Of a stretch of DNA of 64,000 nt, positions 58,898 through 64,000 are shown in pieces. Position 1 is the first letter of the stretch. Each line of letters begins with the position of its first letter. The position numbers and the translations under genes were made by a program. Under the pieces are notes generated by a model. That model ran no database searches. It was not told the DNA's origin and saw nothing but the letters and a program-made list of their open reading frames with translations. Source of the stretch: Baekduia alba (GTDB lineage: Bacteria > Actinomycetota > Thermoleophilia > Solirubrobacterales > Solirubrobacteraceae). Where the stretch lies: assembly GCF_028416635.1 (NCBI RefSeq), contig NZ_CP114013.1:5146001-5210000 (forward strand), given 5' to 3'.

Positions 58898-59198
58898 GCC
58901 GGCGTTGGTTGGTCCTCGTTGGCAGCGCGGGGCGGCCGGTTCGGGGCCGAACCGAGGGCACGTCGGGGGTCTGTGTCGTCTGGTGTCCCGCATAGGGCCA
59001 CCAAACGACATGGACCAGGATTTGGCACCGATTCGGTGCGACTCTTCGGCCCCGAACCGCCCACCCCGGAGCACGACCAACGACGAGCCACGCCGACAGC
59101 GGTCGCGCCGCCCGAACGCCTACACGCCCTTGATGAGGGACGAACCACGCCGCGCAAGCACGACAAACGCGCCGCACTGGTGACCAACCAACGCCGGC
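58898..59198. repeat. Nested inverted-repeat element between convergent genes
   Basis: A 301-bp stretch built of paired arms. Outer: a perfect 17-bp pair, GCCGGCGTTGGTTGGTC (58898-58914) and its complement (59182-59198). Inner: a perfect 15-bp pair, CGGTTCGGGGCCGAA (58937-58951) and its complement (59045-59059). Apex: TGTCGTCTGGTGTCCC (58974-58989) with GGGCCACCAAACGACA (58995-59010), 14 of 16 pairing, loop GCATA. CTCGTTGG (58915-58922) also has a partner near 59077. It is bounded by the tetR stop (58890) and the deoR stop (59206). It may be a mobile, MITE-like repeat, a structured RNA, or a large bidirectional terminator. Confidence 0.75.
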
Positions 59199-59205
59199 CC
59201 CAACC

Positions 59206-59979
59206 TCAGACCGCCACCGACACCTCGACCCCCGCCCGCTCCGCGGCCGCCGCCGTCGCGGCCGGCAACGGCCCGTCCGTGATGACGCGATCCAGGTGGC
59301 TGGCGTCGCAGACCCGCACCAGCCCGGCCATCGTGAACTTCTCGGCGTCGGCGAGGAGGGTCACGTTGGCGGCGGCCTCGATCATCGCGCGCTTGATCGG
59401 GACTTCGACCATCGTGGAGTCCCAGACGTCGAGGTGCTGGTCGACGGCGCTCGTGCCGAGCAAGAGCAGGTCGGCCTTGAGCTGGCGCAGCGCGCTCTCG
59501 GCGAGCATGCCGACCATGGACTGATAGTTGCGGCGCACGGTGCCGCCGGGGAGGATCAGCTCGATCCCTTCGTCGGGCACGAGCTCCTCGTAGACGGCGA
59601 GGCTCGTGGTCACGACCGTGATCGCCTTGCCGCGCAGGTGGCGGGCGGCCTGCAGGGTCGTGGTGCCGATGTCGATCATGACCGTCTGGCCGTCCTGGAC
59701 CAGCGCGGCCGCCGCGGCGCCGATGCGGTCCTTCGCGTCGAAGCGCTCGATCAGCGTCTGGTCGAACGGCGGCTCGGAGCTGACGCTCACGGCGCCGCCG
59801 CGGACGCGCTCGATGCGGCCTTCGCGCGCGAGCTCGTCGAGGTCGCGGCGGACGGTCATCTCCGACACGCCGAAGCTCGTCGCGAGCTCGGCCACGTGCG
59901 TCGCGCCCGAGCGGATGGCGCGCAGGATCTCCTGCCGCCGCTGCGCCGGGACGGTGTGGCGCGTCGGTGGAGTGGTCAC
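59206..59979 (-). CDS. DeoR-family sugar-metabolism regulator
   Basis: A 257-residue DeoR-type repressor. N-terminal HTH: VPAQRRQEILRAIRSGATHV, AELATSFGVSEMTVRRDLDE, LAREGRIERVRGGAVSV. The C-terminal sugar-phosphate-sensing domain has DIGTTTLQAARHL, LILPGGTVRRNYQSMVG and DLLLLGTSAVD. GTG 59979. Its likely operator (59989-60004) recurs before the PIG-L gene, so the sensed ligand is probably a phosphorylated amino sugar. Confidence 0.9.
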   Translation of the reverse strand: MTTPPTRHTVPAQRRQEILRAIRSGATHVAELATSFGVSEMTVRRDLDELAREGRIERVRGGAVSVSSEPPFDQTLIERFDAKDRIGAAAAALVQDGQTVMIDIGTTTLQAARHLRGKAITVVTTSLAVYEELVPDEGIELILPGGTVRRNYQSMVGMLAESALRQLKADLLLLGTSAVDQHLDVWDSTMVEVPIKRAMIEAAANVTLLADAEKFTMAGLVRVCDASHLDRVITDGPLPAATAAAAERAGVEVSVAV

Positions 59980-59988
59980 GCGCGGTCC

Positions 59989-60004
59989 CGAACACGTTCG
60001 AACA
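59989..60004. promoter_or_regulatory. DeoR operator upstream of deoR
   Basis: CGAACACGTTCGAACA. It is identical to the site before the PIG-L gene except for three central bases (CGAACnnnTTCGAACA in both). It includes the palindromes CGAACACGTTCG (near-perfect) and GTTCGAAC, and lies 10-25 bases upstream of the deoR start codon, consistent with autoregulation. Confidence 0.65.
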
Positions 60005-60040
60005 TTCAGCGGTGACTTCTACCAGACCGCCAGGAGGGCG

Positions 60041-60070
60041 GCGGGGGAGCGATCGCAGCCGCTCCCCCGC
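60041..60070 (-). terminator. Terminator hairpin after the PIG-L gene
   Basis: An 11-bp perfect stem (GCGGGGGAGCG / CGCTCCCCCGC) with an 8-nt loop lies 5 bp beyond the stop at 60076. It ends the large secreted-enzyme transcript before deoR. Confidence 0.7.
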
Positions 60071-60075
60071 GCTCC

Positions 60076-63000
60076 CTACTTGATGGTGATCTTCGGTGCG
60101 GCCTTGCCGGTCGCCGTCACCGTGGAGGTGGCCTTGCGGCCGTCCTTCGTGACCGTGACGACCACCCGCTGCCTGCGCGAGAGGCGGTGCTTGGCCTTGA
60201 CCGTCAGCCGGACCGTGCCACGCGCGGTGCGCGTCACGTTGGCCTTGGTTCCGAACAGGTGCGCCGACGCCTTCAGCTTGGTGCTCTTGCTGGTGGCGTT
60301 GAGCTCCTTGATGGTGCACTTGGCCGTCTTGCCCGACGTCGAGCAGGTGACGGCGATGACCACCTTGCTGCCCTTGTCGCCCTTCGGGCCCTTGTCGCCC
60401 TTGGGGCCGGCGGGGCCCGCGGGACCGGTCGGCCCGGCCGGGCCGGCGGGACCCTGCGGGCCCGTCGTGTCCGGCGCGGCGTAGGACGCCGAGCGGGCCA
60501 TATAGTCGCCGTCGCCGCTGTAGCGCGCGGTGACCGTGTGGCCGTCGACGTCGGCGATCGCCGCCGTCGCCAGCACCGCGCGACCGTCGCCGTCGACCTT
60601 GACCGGCGACCCCACGTCCTGGCCGTCGACCGCGAACTGCACGCTGCCCGTCACCGCGCCCGGGAACGGGGTGGTGCCGGTCAGGCGCGCCCGCAGCTCG
60701 ACCTGGGCCGGCCCGTCGGCGTCGGCGACGTCAGCCGCGCCCACCGTGAGCTTGGCCTGGGCCAGCGGCAGCGCGAGCGCCTGGACCGCGTCGTCCGGCG
60801 TCAGGTAGGACACCAGCGCCGAGCCGTCCTTGGCGAGCTTCGCGCGGCCGGCCGCGTCGAGCGGCACCTTGACGTGCCGCGTTCCCGCGGTCATGGCGAC
60901 CGTCGTGGACGCGATCACGCGACCGCTCTGACCGGCGCCCCACGCCGGGTAGCCGCCGTCGCTCACCGCGCAGGCGTCCAGCCCGAAGCTGGCCAGGTCG
61001 GCCAGCGACGAGTCGCTGGTCGGCGCCGGGCAGCTGCTCGTGTACACCGGGATCGAGCCGGTCAGGCCCGACCACAGGTACACGCGCGCGGTGCCGGTGC
61101 CGGTCGACGTGACGTCCAGCTCGGCGGAGTCGCCGTTGAGCTTGACGTTGTCGATCGTCAGCCGGTTGCCGGCCGGCGCCGGCGTGCGGCCCGCGATCGG
61201 CACGCCGTTGCGGGCCGACTGCGCGATGGTCTGCGGGGACTTCGTGCCGTCGAGGTTGGAGCTCGACACCGTCGGGAGGTCCGGCGTGGTGGGCCGGCCG
61301 GCCGGCGGCGTGTAGTTGTCCACCTTGGCGTGACCCCAGCGGTACGGCGCGGCCTGCACGCCGCCGATGCTCGACCACGCCAGGCGGCTCTGCCCGACGT
61401 CGATGTGCCGGAGCACGCCGTTGGCCGAGTTGTCGTCGTTGTCGTACGGCGTGATGTTCAACGCCATGTTGTCGGGATCGACGGCCGCCGGCAGGTCGGC
61501 CATCGGGATCTTGACCTCGAGGCTGTAGCCGCCGCCCGCGTAGGCGTGGCTGACCGACGTCGCGTTCGTGCCGACCCAGTTGGCGGTCGACGCGACCTGG
61601 ACGCCCGGCGCGTTCGGGGCGTTGGCGACCGTGTTGGCCAGCGGCCCGGTCGAGTAGCCCTGGTGGTTGTCGGCGTCGCGCTCCCAGCACGGGCCGTTGA
61701 CGCCGTTGCCGTTGGACCCGGTTGGGTCGTTCGTGTAGGGGAAGACCCCCAGCTTGAACGTGTTGGCCGTGTCGTAGGTGGTGTCGTTCGCGGTGCCGCG
61801 CGGGTCGATCAGGATCTCGACCGAGTCCGCGAGCCAGTGCGCCACGCACTCCGACGGCGAGATCGCGTAGCCCTGGAAGTCGTCCACGACGTGGACGAAG
61901 AAGTACAGGGCGTCATCGCGCTGCGCGACCTTCGCGTAGCTGCCGGGCCCGCAGTCCGCGGCGTCGGCGCACGCGGCGCCCTCCCAGACCCGGCCGAGGT
62001 CGAGCGACGGCCCGGTGTAGGTGCTGTCCTCGACGCCGTCGACCACCGGATCGGCGGTCGCCTCCGGGATCGTCGTCGTCGGCACGACCGCCATGGTCAA
62101 GGACTCCGACGAGGGGTTGGACCCCGAGGTGTTCGTGGTGGCGATCGTGAACGTCGAGGTCTGCGTCGCCGGGAGCGACGAGTCCGTGTTGGTGATGGCG
62201 AAGTCGACCGTGTCCTCGGCGCCCGCGGCGAGCGAGCTATAGGCCTTGGTCGCCGAGTCCGCCGTGTAGTTGGACGGCAGCGTCAGCGTGACGTTGCCCG
62301 ACTGGTTCGTCGAGGACCAGTTGTGCACCCGTACCTTGATGGTCTTGGTCTCCCCCAGCCCGATCGACTGCAGGGCCTGCGACCGGCCGAGGCGCCGGGC
62401 CTCCGGCGCGGTGCCCTCCACCCACTGGTCGTACTCCTTCCACTCGCCCCAGCGGTCGAGGCGGCCCTCGACGGGCGCGACCATGCGGACCACGTTGTCG
62501 GTGTACCCGGTCGCCGATCCGGAGGTCACGAGGGCCGAGATCTTGTAGTTGGCGTCCAACGGCGTGACGTTCACCGGCGGCGTCACCGTGAAGCTCGCGG
62601 TGGTCTCGGCGGACGACGTCGTGGCCGGCAGGTCCTTGGTGGCCTGGTCGACCGACCAGCCGGCCGGCACGTTGAGCGCCACGCCGTTGGTCTGCGCCGC
62701 GATCGGGCCGCCGCCCGACTTCAGCCGCACCGTCGCGGTGAACGCGCGGCCCGGGATGTTGTAGAAGTCGGAGAACGTGATCCGCTCGGTGCTGCCCAGC
62801 GGGAAGCCGCCCGGGTCCTGGACCGAGGCCCCGTACAGGATCGCGTCGTCCCTGCCGGCCAGCGGGTTGGCGTTTCCGCTCACCGTGTTGGGCTGGAACG
62901 GGACCGTCGCGTAGGTCTGACCGAAGCGCGAGCAGCCCGGATCGGCGGTGGTCTGCCGCATCGTGCGGCTCTGCGTCGGGTAGGCGGACTGCCCCTCGGC

Positions 63001-63813
63001 GGCGACCTGCGCCCAGCTCTTGGCCGAGCCCGCCGGCCGACCCTGGACGTTGTCCGGAGCCCAGGAGTACGGCGAGTCATAGCCGGTCCAGACGCCCGCG
63101 ACGGTGTCGACGTTCGTCGCGGCCGGGACGAAGCCCGTCGTGCAGCTCGCGGCGTTGGGGTTGCCGCCGGTGCCGGTGGTCGAGCCGCCGGAGAACACCT
63201 TCTTGACCTGCCAGGTGCTCAGCGCGTTCGGGCCCGTCAGCTGCTCGGGGAACATGGTCGGGTCGGCCGCGGCCTTCATGCCCTCCCAGATGTACCGGCC
63301 GGCCTGCTGGTGGTTGCCGTGGCCGGCGCCCTGGAGCGTCGGGGTGAAGCCGATGTAGATGTCGGGCTGGGTCATGCGGATGACCCGCGTGATCCGCCGC
63401 AGCGTCTCGTCGTGATCCCAGAAGTGCTGGGTCAGCGGCGCGCTCAGGTTGTAGAAGAAGTCGACGCGGTCCAGGTTGAAGATGTCGACGGTCCCGGACC
63501 GGTAGTGCGCGACGCGGTCCTCGTTCTCGCGCCGCAGCCCGAGGTCGGGGCCGATCTCGGTGCCGGCGCCGTTGCCGCCGCCCTCACCGCGCGTGACCAT
63601 GATGATCCCGCACTTGGTGCCGTAGCGCTGGTGCCACACGCCGCACGGCCCGATGATGCTGGTGTCGTCGTCCGGGTGCGCCCACTCACCCATGACGTTG
63701 ATCTTCACGGCCTTGCTCGCCGTGTACGGCGATGCCGGCGCCGCGAAGGCCGACCCCGCCAGGCTCAGGACGGTCCCCACGACCGTTGCCGCAACAACGC
63801 AGAAGCGCCTCAC
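60076..63813 (-). CDS. Large secreted PIG-L deacetylase with carbohydrate-binding and collagen-like parts
   Basis: A 1245-residue exported protein. Signal peptide residues 1-25 (FCVVAATVVGTVLSLAGSAF). Residues 35-190: PIG-L/LmbE deacetylase fold with the zinc motif GEWAHPDDDTSI and the later His in GAGHGNHQQAG. Middle: beta-rich NPCBM/Ig-like modules and, at about 585-800, a CBM9/DOMON-like domain (DPVVDGVEDSTYTGPSLDLG, ALYFFVHVVDDFQGY). Later an Ig-like Big_3 module (DGQDVGSPVKVDGDGRAVL), then a collagen-like run (GPQGPAGPAGPTGPAGPAG and two GPKGDK repeats) and a basic C-terminal beta domain. PIG-L enzymes remove acetyl groups from GlcNAc-type sugars. GTG 63813 with GGGGAGGGG upstream. Confidence 0.88.
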   Translation of the reverse strand: MRRFCVVAATVVGTVLSLAGSAFAAPASPYTASKAVKINVMGEWAHPDDDTSIIGPCGVWHQRYGTKCGIIMVTRGEGGGNGAGTEIGPDLGLRRENEDRVAHYRSGTVDIFNLDRVDFFYNLSAPLTQHFWDHDETLRRITRVIRMTQPDIYIGFTPTLQGAGHGNHQQAGRYIWEGMKAAADPTMFPEQLTGPNALSTWQVKKVFSGGSTTGTGGNPNAASCTTGFVPAATNVDTVAGVWTGYDSPYSWAPDNVQGRPAGSAKSWAQVAAEGQSAYPTQSRTMRQTTADPGCSRFGQTYATVPFQPNTVSGNANPLAGRDDAILYGASVQDPGGFPLGSTERITFSDFYNIPGRAFTATVRLKSGGGPIAAQTNGVALNVPAGWSVDQATKDLPATTSSAETTASFTVTPPVNVTPLDANYKISALVTSGSATGYTDNVVRMVAPVEGRLDRWGEWKEYDQWVEGTAPEARRLGRSQALQSIGLGETKTIKVRVHNWSSTNQSGNVTLTLPSNYTADSATKAYSSLAAGAEDTVDFAITNTDSSLPATQTSTFTIATTNTSGSNPSSESLTMAVVPTTTIPEATADPVVDGVEDSTYTGPSLDLGRVWEGAACADAADCGPGSYAKVAQRDDALYFFVHVVDDFQGYAISPSECVAHWLADSVEILIDPRGTANDTTYDTANTFKLGVFPYTNDPTGSNGNGVNGPCWERDADNHQGYSTGPLANTVANAPNAPGVQVASTANWVGTNATSVSHAYAGGGYSLEVKIPMADLPAAVDPDNMALNITPYDNDDNSANGVLRHIDVGQSRLAWSSIGGVQAAPYRWGHAKVDNYTPPAGRPTTPDLPTVSSSNLDGTKSPQTIAQSARNGVPIAGRTPAPAGNRLTIDNVKLNGDSAELDVTSTGTGTARVYLWSGLTGSIPVYTSSCPAPTSDSSLADLASFGLDACAVSDGGYPAWGAGQSGRVIASTTVAMTAGTRHVKVPLDAAGRAKLAKDGSALVSYLTPDDAVQALALPLAQAKLTVGAADVADADGPAQVELRARLTGTTPFPGAVTGSVQFAVDGQDVGSPVKVDGDGRAVLATAAIADVDGHTVTARYSGDGDYMARSASYAAPDTTGPQGPAGPAGPTGPAGPAGPKGDKGPKGDKGSKVVIAVTCSTSGKTAKCTIKELNATSKSTKLKASAHLFGTKANVTRTARGTVRLTVKAKHRLSRRQRVVVTVTKDGRKATSTVTATGKAAPKITIK

Positions 63814-63829
63814 TGCCCCTCCCCACTTT

Positions 63830-63845
63830 CGAACGTCTTCGAACA
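63830..63845. promoter_or_regulatory. DeoR operator in the PIG-L promoter
   Basis: CGAACGTCTTCGAACA, matching the deoR site at 59989-60004 outside the three central bases. It sits between the transcription start inferred from the -10 and the start codon at 63813, so a bound repressor would block the polymerase. Confidence 0.65.
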
Positions 63846-63861
63846 GCCGGATGTGCGAAGA

Positions 63862-63890
63862 CGCTAATTCAGGAAGGAGTCGCGTGTCAA
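63862..63890 (-). promoter_or_regulatory. PIG-L promoter
   Basis: On the minus strand, TTGACA (63890-63885) is followed after 17 bp by TTAGCG (63867-63862). The -35 is a perfect consensus; the -10 is weak. Transcription would begin near 63855, just upstream of the DeoR operator. Confidence 0.5.
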
Positions 63891-63909
63891 CCTGGATTGC
63901 TCGCGCACA

Positions 63910-63926
63910 ACTCCGAACATCGGAGT
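63910..63926 (-). terminator. Short stem-loop after the right-edge gene
   Basis: ACTCCGA / TCGGAGT, a perfect 7-bp stem with loop ACA, lies 9 bp after the stop of the gene that enters from the right edge (63935), just before the PIG-L promoter. Likely a terminator for that gene. Confidence 0.5.
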
Positions 63927-63934
63927 GAAGGCGC

Positions 63935-64000
63935 CTAGGCGGCGGAGGTGACCTTGCGCAGGTGGCGCGGCGCGCCTGGGTCGATGCCCTTCGCGAGCGC
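63935..64000 (-). CDS. C-terminal tail of a gene at the right edge, probably SIS-domain sugar isomerase
   Basis: Only the last 21 codons are in the window (ALAKGIDPGAPRHLRKVTSA then A and TAG at 63935). The pattern 'KGxDxDxPRxLxKV(T)' is how SIS-domain sugar-phosphate isomerases and GlmS-type enzymes usually end (for example RGTDVDQPRNLAKSVT in GlmS). With the DeoR regulator and a PIG-L deacetylase downstream, an amino-sugar isomerase/deaminase fits, but 21 residues are little evidence. Confidence 0.45.
   Translation of the reverse strand, partial: ALAKGIDPGAPRHLRKVTSAA

Noticed and set aside
58919-59524. Plus-strand frame through the inverted-repeat element
   Set aside because: It consists of the hairpin arms followed by the antisense strand of deoR; the predicted protein repeats arm sequences and shows no fold.

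Overview
The window is 64 kb of very GC-rich DNA (third codon positions almost all G/C) with small intergenic gaps and many divergent regulator/target pairs. Gene content (Lgt, Ohr, ECF sigma factor, tandem Ku, GAF-GAF histidine kinase, many TetR proteins, frequent GTG starts and starts with no leader) points to an actinobacterium. The secreted beta-rich proteins and short winged-helix regulators suggest Thermoleophilia/Solirubrobacterales (Conexibacter-like); this placement is inference. I recognised no rRNA, tRNA, CRISPR array, IS element or phage gene.

Layout. 1-2.3 kb: three secreted proteins (minus). 2.7-8.9 kb: glycerol operon glpF-glpK-glpD behind a membrane HD-GYP protein (minus). 9-14.5 kb: two sister FAD oxidoreductases flanking a NarL-type response regulator, a GAF-GAF histidine kinase and a metallo-beta-lactamase-fold hydrolase. 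14.5-24.5 kb: Ohr, an MFS exporter, lgt, a SARP-like regulator, a BBE-type flavoprotein, a NUDIX hydrolase, an FHA protein and a PadR regulator, plus two decayed loci (a DUF421-like remnant and a sigma-factor remnant). 24.5-28.3 kb: alkylglycerone-phosphate-synthase-like flavoprotein divergent from a second glpD coupled to a tetR. 28.3-38.9 kb: TetR/MFS pair, acyl-CoA ligase, LacI/lipoprotein pair, beta-propeller, methyltransferase/TetR pair with twin operators, winged-helix regulators.

39-46.5 kb: ECF sigma factor, a DnaC/DnaI-like ATPase overlapping a partner that has lost its P-loop, two TetRs, a HEXXH protein, an ATP-dependent DNA ligase, SRPBCC and VOC proteins. 46.5-50.8 kb: a short peptide gene, a GCS2-like carboxylate-amine ligase, a haem-oxygenase-like iron enzyme, a CDGSH Fe-S protein, then tandem ku genes. 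50.8-58.9 kb: VIT-type transporter, a coupled operon luxR(LAL)-methyltransferase-hydrolase/glycosyltransferase fusion, a universal stress protein and a TetR. 58.9-64 kb: a nested inverted-repeat element, a DeoR regulator, a 1245-residue secreted PIG-L deacetylase with carbohydrate-binding, Ig-like and collagen-like parts, and the tail of what looks like a SIS-domain sugar isomerase. The DeoR and PIG-L genes share a 16-bp operator, suggesting an amino-sugar regulon.

Most unusual: the GCS2/iron-enzyme/CDGSH cassette with its candidate precursor peptide; the ATPase pair with one dead P-loop; the nested hairpin element; the twin operators that contain both start codons of a methyltransferase/TetR pair; and a repeated leaderless promoter layout (a -10 hexamer 6-8 nt before the start codon) at thirteen genes.
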